From contig CAZGSV010000017.1 of the NCBI GenBank assembly GCA_964528605.1, positions 1 to 42,077 of the forward strand: DNA of 42,077 bases, read 5' to 3'. Under the pieces are notes generated by a model, which worked only from the letters and a program-made list of their open reading frames with translations, was not told the origin of the DNA and searched no databases. A program made the position numbers and the translations under genes. This document shows positions 35,070 through 42,077 of this stretch, in pieces. Positions within the stretch are counted from its first letter, which is position 1, and each line of letters opens with the position of its first letter. Source of the stretch: CAZGSV01 sp964528605. Lineage in GTDB: Bacteria; Armatimonadota; Zipacnadia; CAZGSV01.

Positions 35070-35333
35070 GTGATTGAAAAAGACGGCAAGCCCATGTTCA
35101 TGGGGTCCACTCACGTGGGCGAGAGGGGCCAGGTAGTCATCCCTGTTGAAGCACGCAGGGCGCTCGACATCAACCCCGGCGACCGGTTGGTTGTCTTCCT
35201 GCCACCGGGGCACAAGGGTGTCGTCCTGGTGAAAGTGGCGACAATGCAGGCAGCCATAGATGCTATGATGCGCACTTTCATGGCGTCACTAGCAGAGGGG
35301 GAGGAGGAGAGCGATGAGCAAACGGCCAAGTAG
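35070..35333 (+). CDS. AbrB/SpoVT-type swapped-hairpin DNA-binding protein
   Basis: The product is 87 residues. The swapped-hairpin domain is clear: VGERGQVVIPVEARRALDIN, then PGDRLVVF. A short helical C-terminal part (MQAAIDAMMRTFMASLAEG) may carry dimer contacts. Such proteins act as transcription regulators or as toxin-antitoxin antitoxins. No toxin gene is beside it. Its 3' end overlaps the tolC-like gene by 20 bases, which points to local control of the efflux operon. GTG 35070 follows GAGGGATATG; ATG 35094 is a shorter alternative. Five TAGG repeats just upstream are candidate operators. Confidence 0.88.
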   Translation: MIEKDGKPMFMGSTHVGERGQVVIPVEARRALDINPGDRLVVFLPPGHKGVVLVKVATMQAAIDAMMRTFMASLAEGEEESDEQTAK

Positions 35334-36654
35334 GTGCCTTGGGCTGGTGGTGGCGGCCCTCCTGTTGGCGGCGCGCCCCGGGTTGGCCGAGCCGCAGAGG
35401 CTGACCTTGCAGGACTGCGAACGCCTGGCGCTCCAGCGCAACCTCGGGCTGGTGGCGGCCCAGAAGGGCATCCGGGCGGCGGAAGAGGGTGTCAACGCGA
35501 GCCGGGCTTACGCCCTGCCGACCATCGAGGCGCAGGGCGCCTATATGCGACTCGGGCCCGAGGTGTCGCTTGAGGTGCCCACGCCTGGGGGGCCGCAGAA
35601 GGTGGTCGTGAGCCGCGGCGAGAGCAAGACGGCAACGCTGAGCCTGTCGCAGATTCTGTTCTCCAGCGGGAGAGTTGAGTCGGGCATCGAGGCCGCCAAG
35701 AAATCGCTGGCGGGAATGCGCGCGGCCTTTGATGATTCGGTAGACCAAGTGCTGTTTTCGACGCGGGAGTCCTTCTACAACGCTCTCCGGGCGAAGGCAC
35801 TGGAGGCGGCTGCGGAGGAGAGCGTCCGGCAGGCCTCGGAGCACGTGCGCGTAGCGCGCGCGCGCTTCGAGGCGGCGACCGTGCCTCAGGTTGAGGTCAT
35901 GAGGGCTGAGGTGGAGTTGGCGGATGCGCGGTACCGCCTCTCGCAGGCGAAGCAGGGGCGGGAACTCGCGTTGATAACGCTGCGGAACGTCATGAACGCG
36001 CCGCCGGACCAGGAGATGGAGCTGGTGGAGGAGGGGCCGCCCAAGCCGGCCACTTGCAGCCTGGAAGAATGCCTGACCTGGGCTCAAGCGCACCGCAAGG
36101 ATCTCATGGCGCTGCGACAGCAGATTGAGGCGGTGCATGCGGGAGCGAAGGCCGCCGGGGCGGGGGCGCTGCCGGCGGTAATGCTGACCGGCAAGGAGAC
36201 CTGGCAGCAGAAGACGGCGTTCAGTTCCGACCGCAGTTGGAGCGTGGTGGTGGGCCTGTCGGTTCCGATCTTCGACGGACTCCTGGCTCGCAGTCAGGCG
36301 CATCAACTTGACCGTCAGGCCGAGCAGTTGTTAGCGCAGGCGGAGCAGCTGGCGCAGGGAATAGATGCGCAGGTGCGCTCGGCCCATCTGAGCATGCGCA
36401 CCGCGGAGGAGCAACTGGCGGCGGCGAACGAGGCGCGCAAACAAGCGAAAGAGGTCATGCGCATTGCCCAACTCCGCTATGAGGCGGGAGTGGCGGCCAG
36501 TTACGAGGTGATTGACGCCGAGACTGCCCTGGCCGGCGCAGAGGCCAACTACGCGAATGCGCTGTACGATCTGCACATTGCGCAGGCGCGGCTGGCGCGG
36601 GCGGCAGCGGCCTACTCCGCTCGCGAGTTGGAGCGCCCCAATCCGGAGGAGTGA
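35314..36654 (+). CDS. TolC-family outer membrane efflux protein
   Basis: The product is 446 residues. The signal peptide is about 1-25 (CLGLVVAALLLAARPGLA). The mature start LTLQDCERLALQRNLGLVAA is the usual OEP repeat opening. A duplicated helical-hairpin pattern follows, with the second repeat starting TCSLEECLTWAQAHRKDL and a closing YEAGVAASYEVIDAETALA. It would form the outer-membrane and periplasmic channel of the tripartite pump with the next two genes. ATG 35314 overlaps the AbrB-type gene and has GGGGGAGGAGGAG before it. The adaptor gene starts 7 bases after its stop. Confidence 0.94.
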   Translation: MSKRPSRCLGLVVAALLLAARPGLAEPQRLTLQDCERLALQRNLGLVAAQKGIRAAEEGVNASRAYALPTIEAQGAYMRLGPEVSLEVPTPGGPQKVVVSRGESKTATLSLSQILFSSGRVESGIEAAKKSLAGMRAAFDDSVDQVLFSTRESFYNALRAKALEAAAEESVRQASEHVRVARARFEAATVPQVEVMRAEVELADARYRLSQAKQGRELALITLRNVMNAPPDQEMELVEEGPPKPATCSLEECLTWAQAHRKDLMALRQQIEAVHAGAKAAGAGALPAVMLTGKETWQQKTAFSSDRSWSVVVGLSVPIFDGLLARSQAHQLDRQAEQLLAQAEQLAQGIDAQVRSAHLSMRTAEEQLAAANEARKQAKEVMRIAQLRYEAGVAASYEVIDAETALAGAEANYANALYDLHIAQARLARAAAAYSARELERPNPEE

Positions 36655-36661
36655 GAAGAGC

Positions 36662-38461
36662 GTGCGTTGGCGATATGTGCTGTTGATGGCAGTGCTGGCG
36701 GCGCTGCCGGCGGGATGCGGCAAGCGGGCCGCGCCGAAGAATAGCCAGGCCAAGGCCGGGGTGCCGGTGCAGGTGCAGGCCGCCCAGCCCGGTACTCTGG
36801 TCAAGTCAGTCTCCGCCTCGGGGGCGATCTACGCGCTCAACGACGTGCTGGTGGCGCCCAAGGTGCCCGGCAAGGTGGCGAGGGTCGCAGTCAAGGAAGG
36901 CGACACCGTTCGCTCCGGGCAGTTGCTCCTGCTCTTGGAGGACAAGGAGGCGCGCGCGCAACGGGACCAGGCGGTGGCTGGCGTGGCCTCGGCCGAGGCC
37001 AGGCTGAAGCAGGCTCGCGAAGGCTACACGCTGCAGAAGAAGCAGACCTCGACGCAACTGGCGCAGGCGGCGGCAGCCGTGGACACCGCCAGCGCGCGAC
37101 TGCGGCAAGCCAAGCAAGGAATGGAATTGCAGGCCAGCCAGGTGGAGACGGGTGTCACGCAGGCCGAGGCCGCTGCCCAGGCTGCACGCGCGCGGTTGGG
37201 TCAGGCCGAGTCCGGAGCGGTGATGACCTCGGAGGCGGTGCAGGCTCAGACCGCGCAGGCAGCGGCGGCGGTGGCGGGGGCGCAAGCGAACCTGGACGCC
37301 ATGCGGACCGGGGCCCGGGAACAGGAGAAGAGGCAGGCCGACCTGGCGGTGGATCAGGCTCGGGCCAACCGCGACAACGCCAAGGCCGACTACGACCGAG
37401 CGCAGTCGCTGCTTGCCAGCGGGGCGCTCTCGCAGCAGCAGCTGGACGCCGCGAGGACCCGTTACGAGTTGGCGGAGGCGCAGTTGGGTTCCGCGGTTCA
37501 GACGCGCGACCTCGTGTACCAAGGGCCGCGCAGCGAGCAGGTGCGCGCGGCCGAGGAGCAACTGAAGCAGGCCCAGGCGCTCTATGAACAAGCCCTGGCG
37601 AACACCCGCCAGAACGAGTTGCGGCGGCAGGACATCGAGACCGCCAAGACCGGGGTCGCCCAGGCCGAGGCGGCCCTGCAGCTGGCCAAGGCGAGCCGGT
37701 TGCAGAATCAGATGCGCGAGGCGGATGTGCGCGCCGCGGAAGCCGGGGTGGCGCAGGCCCAGGCGGCGTACGAACTCGCGAAGGCCGGAGTGGGGCAGAA
37801 CGTCATCAGAGAGAAGGATATCGCGCTGGCGCGGGCGGGGGTTGAGCAAGCCCGCGCGGGGCTGGTGCTGGCGGAGCAGAACCTGGCCGCCACCCGGGTG
37901 ACGGCCCCGGTGAGCGGAGGCATCGCCGACGTACAGGTGGACGTGGGCGAGATGGTCTCGCCCGCCATGCCGGTGATGCGCCTGGTCACCACCAATACGG
38001 TGAGTTTCAAGGGCAACCTCTCCGAGGCGGATGTGGCGGAGGTCCAGGTCGGCGCGCGGGCGGACGTGCGCATTCCCGCGCTGGGCGAGGAGACCATCCC
38101 GGGGCGCGTGATCAAGGTCATGCCGGCGGGCGACCCGGAGAGCCACACCTTCATGGTCAAGATTGCTCTCTCGAACGGCGGCGGCCGCGTCAAGCCCGGC
38201 ATGTTCGCGGAGGCGGCGGTGGTGCTGCGGGAAGTGCTCAACCGGCCGGTGATTCCGCTGGACGCCGTGGCGCAGAAAGACGGCGCGATGAGCGTGTTCG
38301 TCGTCTCCGGTGGAGTAGCGCGTCAGGTGGACATCGTGGCGGAACTGGTAGTCAAGGATAAGGTAGCCGTCGCGTCGGGCTTGTCGCCCGGAGACCAGGT
38401 GATCGTCTCGGGCCAGCACGGGCTCAAAGGCGGCGAAGCGGTAGTCCTAGTGGGAGAATAA
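36662..38461 (+). CDS. RND efflux periplasmic adaptor lipoprotein with extended coiled coil
   Basis: The product is 599 residues, well above the roughly 380 usual for this family. The lipoprotein signal ends LPAGC. The first half of the lipoyl domain reads VPGKVARVAVKEGDTVRSGQ. A very long Ala/Gln/Glu-rich helical hairpin (about 95-415) then leads to ATRVTAPVSGGIADVQVDVG. Beta-barrel and membrane-proximal domains complete the fold. The hairpin includes four tandem repeats of about 31 residues (291-415). It would join the inner-membrane RND pump to the TolC-like channel. The start is GTG 36662, with GGAGGAG and AGAAGAG upstream; no in-frame ATG matches the signal peptide. The RND gene follows after 7 bases. 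Confidence 0.92.
   Translation: MRWRYVLLMAVLAALPAGCGKRAAPKNSQAKAGVPVQVQAAQPGTLVKSVSASGAIYALNDVLVAPKVPGKVARVAVKEGDTVRSGQLLLLLEDKEARAQRDQAVAGVASAEARLKQAREGYTLQKKQTSTQLAQAAAAVDTASARLRQAKQGMELQASQVETGVTQAEAAAQAARARLGQAESGAVMTSEAVQAQTAQAAAAVAGAQANLDAMRTGAREQEKRQADLAVDQARANRDNAKADYDRAQSLLASGALSQQQLDAARTRYELAEAQLGSAVQTRDLVYQGPRSEQVRAAEEQLKQAQALYEQALANTRQNELRRQDIETAKTGVAQAEAALQLAKASRLQNQMREADVRAAEAGVAQAQAAYELAKAGVGQNVIREKDIALARAGVEQARAGLVLAEQNLAATRVTAPVSGGIADVQVDVGEMVSPAMPVMRLVTTNTVSFKGNLSEADVAEVQVGARADVRIPALGEETIPGRVIKVMPAGDPESHTFMVKIALSNGGGRVKPGMFAEAAVVLREVLNRPVIPLDAVAQKDGAMSVFVVSGGVARQVDIVAELVVKDKVAVASGLSPGDQVIVSGQHGLKGGEAVVLVGE
37532..37906 (+). repeat. Four tandem ~93-bp repeats inside the adaptor gene
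   Basis: Units begin at 37532, 37628, 37721 and 37814 (96, 93 and 93 bases apart) and encode variants of (Q/A/K)D(I/V)..A..GV.QA.A...LA. The first unit has 32 residues and the others 31. The units are diverged at DNA level. They lengthen one arm of the coiled-coil hairpin. Confidence 0.75.
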
Positions 38462-38468
38462 GCAAGCC

Positions 38469-41400
38469 GTGTGGCTCACAGACGTATCCATACGACGTCC
38501 GGTCTTCATCACCATGGTGATTCTGGCCCTGGTGGTGCTGGGGTTGCGCTCCTACACGCGGATGCCCATCGAGGAGTTGCCGCCCATCGAGATCCCGGTC
38601 ATCAGCATTACTACGGTGTATCCGGGCGCGGGCCCCGAGGAGATAGAGACGCTAATTACGCAGAAGATCGAGGACGCGGTGGGCACGGTGAGCAACATCA
38701 AGTCCGTGAGTTCCACCTCGTCGGACGGCGTCTCTTCGGTGGTGCTCGAGTTCGTGCAGGGCGCCAACATTGATGTGGCCGCTTCCGACGTTCGGGACCG
38801 TCTCGACCTGGCGGTGCCCGCGCTGCCCAAGGATGCGGAGAAGCCGATCCTGTTCAAGGTGGATATCTCGGCGTTCCCAGTCCTCACTTACGGCGTGAGC
38901 GGGAACCGGCCGGTACGGGAAGTGCAGGATATCTGCGAGCGCGTGGTGAAGGACCGTCTCTCGCAGGTGCCAGGGGTGGCCGCGGTGACGGTGGTGGGCG
39001 GCGCCCAACGAGAGATCAGGGTGAGTCTTGATCCCGCGAAACTGAAGTACTACCGCATCACCGCGCCAATGGTCGTGCAGGCGCTGTCCACGTCAAACCT
39101 CAATCTGCCGGCGGGCACGGTTGACCTGGGTGGCCGCTCGATGTCGGTCCGGACCGTGGGCGAGTTTCCCAGTGTGGCCCAGGTGGGCGAGGTGGCGGTG
39201 CCGGTTTTCGGGGAAGGTAATCGGCGCGTGGGCACGGTGCGGCTGGGTGACCTAGGCAAGGTGGAGGACACAATCGCGAAGCGCACTGCGCTCGCGCGCC
39301 TCAACGGACACGAGAGCGTTTCCCTGCAGGTGCAGAGGCAGACCGGGGCCAACACCATCCGAGTCGTGGACGACGTCAAGAGCGCCTTGGAGGCTCTGCG
39401 GCGCAGCCTGCCGCGCGATCTACAATTCGAGGTCGCCAACGACATGTCCACCTTCGCCCGCGACTCGGTGCACGACGTACGCACGGCCCTATTCGCCGGC
39501 GCGTTGCTGGCCAGCCTGGTGGTCTACCTCTTCCTGCGCACGTTTCGCGCCACCATCATCATCATCTTGGCCATACCGACTTCCCTGCTGGCCACCTTTC
39601 TGCCCATCCACTTTGCCGGCTTCAGCCAGAACATGATGGTGCTGCTGGGGATGGCCTTGTGCGTAGGCATTCTGGTGGACGACGCCATTGTTGTCCTGGA
39701 GAACATCTTCCGCCACCTATCTCTGGGCGAGCAGCCGCGGGACGCCGCCTATAAAGGGCGGAGCGAGATAGGCCTGGCGGCCATGGCCATCACGCTCACG
39801 GACGTGGTCGTGTTCCTGCCCATCGCGTTCATGGGCGGCATAGTGGGGCAGTTCTTCAGGCAGTTCGGTATCACGGTCGCCTGCGCAACGCTGTTTTCCC
39901 TCTTCGTTTCCTTCACCTTGACCCCCATGTTGGCTTCCCGCTGGTTCCAGCGCCGGGAGCGGGCGGAGGGCGGAGAGGACACGGCTCAGGGCGTCCGGGC
40001 TCTCATCGGACCTTACCGGCGCGGGCTCGACTGGGCGCTGCGGCACAGGTGGGTGACGATTCTCGTTGGTTATACGGTTCTGGCCCTGGTGGCGAACTTG
40101 TTCAGAACCCTCCCGCAGGAAATGCTGCCTCAGGTGGACAACGGACAGTTCCAGGTAGTTATGGACATGCCGCCGGGTACCAGCCTGGCTGCCACGGACT
40201 CGGTGGCGCGGACGGTGGAAAGCAGGATGCGCAAGTTGCCCGAGGTGGTCACGGTGGCCTCCACCATCGGCTCGCAGACCGGCCATTTCGGCGGTGCGGG
40301 CGCCACCGAGCACGGCGAGGTCTACGTGCGCCTGCTGCCCAGGCTGCGTTTCGTTGACCGCATCACCCGAGTGTTCAAGCGGGGGCCGCGCGAGAAGATG
40401 CGCACGCGGGGGCAGGATGAGATCATGGCTCAAGTGCGCCGGATGATGGCTAATCTGCCGGACGCGCTGGTGAAGGTGAACCCGATCTCGGAGATGGGCG
40501 GCGGTGGCGGCCAGCGCGTGCAGGTGGAAGTAGTGGGTCGCAGCACCACCGAGGTGCTGCGCGCGTCCCAGCGGCTGCAGCAGAAGATGAAGGAGATGCC
40601 CGAGTTGCAGGATGTGGACATCTCCTATCGCGCCGGCCGGCCCGAGTTCCGCATCACCGTGGATCGCGGCAAGGCGGCTGCCATGGGTATCAGCGTTCTC
40701 GATATCGCCTCGACGGCGCGCCTCGCCGTGGAAGGCGTTGACACCACTAAGTACCGCGAAGAGGGACAGGAGTACACCATTAGGGTGCTCTACCACAGCG
40801 ACAAGAACTTCGGCATCGGCGATGTCGAGAACCTATACGTCGCAACGAGCAACGGGCAGCCGGTGCTGCTTAAGGACGTCGCGCGGGTAAGCCTGGCGGC
40901 GGGACCCACCAGGCTCGAGCGCAGCAACCGCGCCCGTGCGGTAACCGTCTCAGCCAATCCCGCCGGTACCGTCAATATGGGCGGCATCCAGCGCAAGTTG
41001 GCGCAAACCATGCAGGACCTGAAGTTCCCCGAGGAGATCAGCGCGAACTTCGCGGGCGAGTTCGAGCGGCAGGGCGAATCGTTCACGGCCATCGGCGGGA
41101 CGCTTCTGTTGTCCATCCTGCTGGTCTACATGCTCATGTGCGCGCTCTTCGAGTCCCTGCTCTATCCGCTGGTGATTATGACTGCGCTGCCGATGGCCCT
41201 GGTGGGCGCGGGCCTCGCCTTGTTCCTCGTGCACGCCTCCCTCAGCATCGTGACCTTGATCGGCATCGTGATGTTGGTCGGTCTGGTGACCAAGAACGCC
41301 ATCCTGCTCGTGGACTACACCAACACCTTGCGCGGGCGAGGGCGCACTAGGGAGGACGCGCTGCGCGAGGCGGGCCCGGTGCGGCTGCGTCCCATCCTGA

Positions 41401-41636
41401 TGACCAGCATTACGATGGTGATGGGGATGACGCCCGTGGCCGTTGGGCTGGGGCGTGGTTCGGAGTGGCGTTCCCCCATGGCGATCGCGGTCATCGGCGG
41501 GCTCATCGTGTCCACGCTCCTGACGCTCTTCGTCATACCTTGCATGTACTCGGTGTTCGACGACCTGCAGGGCTGGCTGGCTCGAGTGGTCTTCAGGCGG
41601 GGCGCGGGCACCAGCGGGCCGACGAGCGCTTCCTAG
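38469..41636 (+). CDS. RND-family multidrug efflux transporter (HAE1/AcrB type)
   Basis: Inner-membrane proton-driven pump of 1055 residues. The start WLTDVSIRRPVFITMVILAL is the family standard. Twelve membrane helices and two large periplasmic loops are expected. The proton relay includes D404-D405 in ILVDDAIVVLENIF and K942 in LVTKNAILLVDY. It pairs with the upstream adaptor and TolC-like genes to form a tripartite system exporting drugs, lipids or other small molecules; the substrate cannot be read. GTG 38469 follows GGGAGA by about ten bases. The operon may be controlled by the AbrB-type protein encoded first in it. Confidence 0.96.
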   Translation: MWLTDVSIRRPVFITMVILALVVLGLRSYTRMPIEELPPIEIPVISITTVYPGAGPEEIETLITQKIEDAVGTVSNIKSVSSTSSDGVSSVVLEFVQGANIDVAASDVRDRLDLAVPALPKDAEKPILFKVDISAFPVLTYGVSGNRPVREVQDICERVVKDRLSQVPGVAAVTVVGGAQREIRVSLDPAKLKYYRITAPMVVQALSTSNLNLPAGTVDLGGRSMSVRTVGEFPSVAQVGEVAVPVFGEGNRRVGTVRLGDLGKVEDTIAKRTALARLNGHESVSLQVQRQTGANTIRVVDDVKSALEALRRSLPRDLQFEVANDMSTFARDSVHDVRTALFAGALLASLVVYLFLRTFRATIIIILAIPTSLLATFLPIHFAGFSQNMMVLLGMALCVGILVDDAIVVLENIFRHLSLGEQPRDAAYKGRSEIGLAAMAITLTDVVVFLPIAFMGGIVGQFFRQFGITVACATLFSLFVSFTLTPMLASRWFQRRERAEGGEDTAQGVRALIGPYRRGLDWALRHRWVTILVGYTVLALVANLFRTLPQEMLPQVDNGQFQVVMDMPPGTSLAATDSVARTVESRMRKLPEVVTVASTIGSQTGHFGGAGATEHGEVYVRLLPRLRFVDRITRVFKRGPREKMRTRGQDEIMAQVRRMMANLPDALVKVNPISEMGGGGGQRVQVEVVGRSTTEVLRASQRLQQKMKEMPELQDVDISYRAGRPEFRITVDRGKAAAMGISVLDIASTARLAVEGVDTTKYREEGQEYTIRVLYHSDKNFGIGDVENLYVATSNGQPVLLKDVARVSLAAGPTRLERSNRARAVTVSANPAGTVNMGGIQRKLAQTMQDLKFPEEISANFAGEFERQGESFTAIGGTLLLSILLVYMLMCALFESLLYPLVIMTALPMALVGAGLALFLVHASLSIVTLIGIVMLVGLVTKNAILLVDYTNTLRGRGRTREDALREAGPVRLRPILMTSITMVMGMTPVAVGLGRGSEWRSPMAIAVIGGLIVSTLLTLFVIPCMYSVFDDLQGWLARVVFRRGAGTSGPTSAS

Positions 41637-41657
41637 CGGTCGGCGTCCACGCCTCGG

Positions 41658-41686
41658 TTGACGTGCCTTAGGCGGGCACCTATAAT
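41658..41686 (+). promoter_or_regulatory. Near-consensus sigma-70 promoter
   Basis: TTGACG (41658-41663), 17 bases, TATAAT (41681-41686). The -10 is perfect, the -35 matches 5 of 6 bases and the spacing is ideal. Transcription should begin near 41693 and leave a leader of about 110 bases before the FAH-family ATG. Confidence 0.85.
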
Positions 41687-41719
41687 GCGCCGCGCCGTTG
41701 GCGGACTGACCCTTGGTGG

Positions 41720-41746
41720 CGCGTGCAGAGGTGTTTCTGCATCGCG
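41720..41746 (+). promoter_or_regulatory. Hairpin in the FAH-family mRNA leader
   Basis: CGCG-TGCAGA (41720-41729) pairs with TCTGCA (41736-41741) and, after one bulged T, CGCG (41743-41746), around a 6-base loop GGTGTT. It lies between the promoter and the ATG. Nothing identifies a known riboswitch. Confidence 0.45.
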
Positions 41747-41803
41747 TGCGGCTGCGCCGACGGAAGGGCCAGGGAGCGCCCCCCGGCGGTCGAGGCAAGG
41801 ACG

Positions 41804-42077
41804 ATGAGACTAGCGTCTTACAGTGACAGTGCCGGCCCTGCCTTGGGCCTGGTGCTGGACGACCAGGTCTACTGTCTGGCCCGGCTGGCGGAGGGGGCGG
41901 AGGGAACGGCGGCGGGTGGCGCCGGCTTGCTTTCGACCTTGGACTCGCTATTGGCCGCGGGTGAGGTTGGCGAGCAGGTTGCCCGTCGGGTGGCCAAGGC
42001 GGCTCGGGAAGGCGCGATCTCAGCCGGTGCCCTTGCTGTGGCGCGCGTGGGGGCGCTGGGCGAGGTCCGGCTGCTTG
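41804..42077 (+). CDS. FAH-family protein, N-terminal part (3' end outside window)
   Basis: ATG 41804 opens MRLASYSDSAGPALGLVLDD followed by QVYCLARLA, and later a STLDSLLAAG stretch. This is the N-terminal domain pattern of fumarylacetoacetate hydrolase family proteins (hydrolases, isomerases or decarboxylases of 2-oxo acids). Only about 91 residues are inside the window, so the catalytic metal site is not seen and the reaction cannot be stated. AAGGA lies 5 bases upstream. A strong promoter and a hairpin leader precede it. Confidence 0.75.
   Translation, partial: MRLASYSDSAGPALGLVLDDQVYCLARLAEGAEGTAAGGAGLLSTLDSLLAAGEVGEQVARRVAKAAREGAISAGALAVARVGALGEVRLL

Noticed and set aside
36806..38419. 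537-codon open frame on the minus strand under the efflux adaptor
   Set aside because: Antisense to the repetitive Ala/Gln-rich adaptor; the translation is His/Arg/Leu-rich low complexity.
41685..41807. A 40-codon frame ending in an ATGA overlap with the FAH-family gene
   Set aside because: Its only ATG lies within the -10 hexamer, upstream of the predicted transcript start, and it has no ribosome site.

Overview
The window is a GC-rich stretch of bacterial chromosome with dense gene packing. Hand counts of single 60-base lines reach about 70% GC in core genes. It reads as a diderm: it encodes an RND/TolC tripartite pump, two likely lipoproteins and several exported proteins. The mix of a LepA-HemW pair, LemA-HtpX, a MoxR/DUF58/transglutaminase cluster and many long secreted glycoside-hydrolase-like proteins recalls uncultured Armatimonadota or nearby phyla. 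That placement is inference; no rRNA or tRNA gene is present to settle it.

Left part (1-8.0 kb, minus strand): an acyl-CoA-synthetase-like gene that leaves the window, an SSB-like OB-fold gene, a secreted PKD protein, hemW, lepA and murJ. The last three are packed with 4-base spacings or overlaps. rpsT (8.1 kb, plus) diverges from murJ and starts with TTG. From 8.4 to 12.7 kb (minus) lies a translationally overlapping MoxR ATPase - DUF58 - membrane transglutaminase operon. From 12.8 to 15.9 kb (minus) lies a cysteine and isoprenoid group: a Rrf2 regulator with three conserved cysteines, a short-chain polyprenyl synthase, cysE and cysK.

Middle (16.1-20.1 kb): a full-length transketolase and, divergently, a large serine recombinase. 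Both are visibly less GC-rich than their surroundings and probably mark acquired DNA, although no cargo or attachment repeat is obvious.

Right part (20.2-42.1 kb, all plus strand): a possible 39-codon ORF; a transglutaminase-fold lipoprotein overlapping a 1294-residue GH42-like exported protein; then rnc, an atypical acetate-kinase-family gene and a class II aldolase, all overlapping. Next come lemA-htpX, a second exported glycoside-hydrolase-like protein, and a cytosolic two-domain protein (DUF4434-like barrel plus alpha/alpha-barrel-like half). An AbrB-type regulator follows, preceded by five TAGG repeats and overlapping a TolC / adaptor / RND transporter operon. A near-consensus promoter with a structured leader then drives a FAH-family gene that runs off the end.

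The functional themes are surface polysaccharide or glycoside processing (two exported enzymes, one cytosolic partner, a kinase and an aldolase), cysteine synthesis under a redox-type regulator, and drug or metabolite efflux. The most unusual points are active-site departures in otherwise recognisable enzymes (RNase III, acetate kinase, GH42-like), a cysteine cluster added to the aldolase, and the recombinase/transketolase compositional island. No gap longer than 300 bases lacks a gene call; the longest are 18173-18469 (297 bases: a candidate transketolase promoter and a 14-bp palindrome) and 20126-20279.
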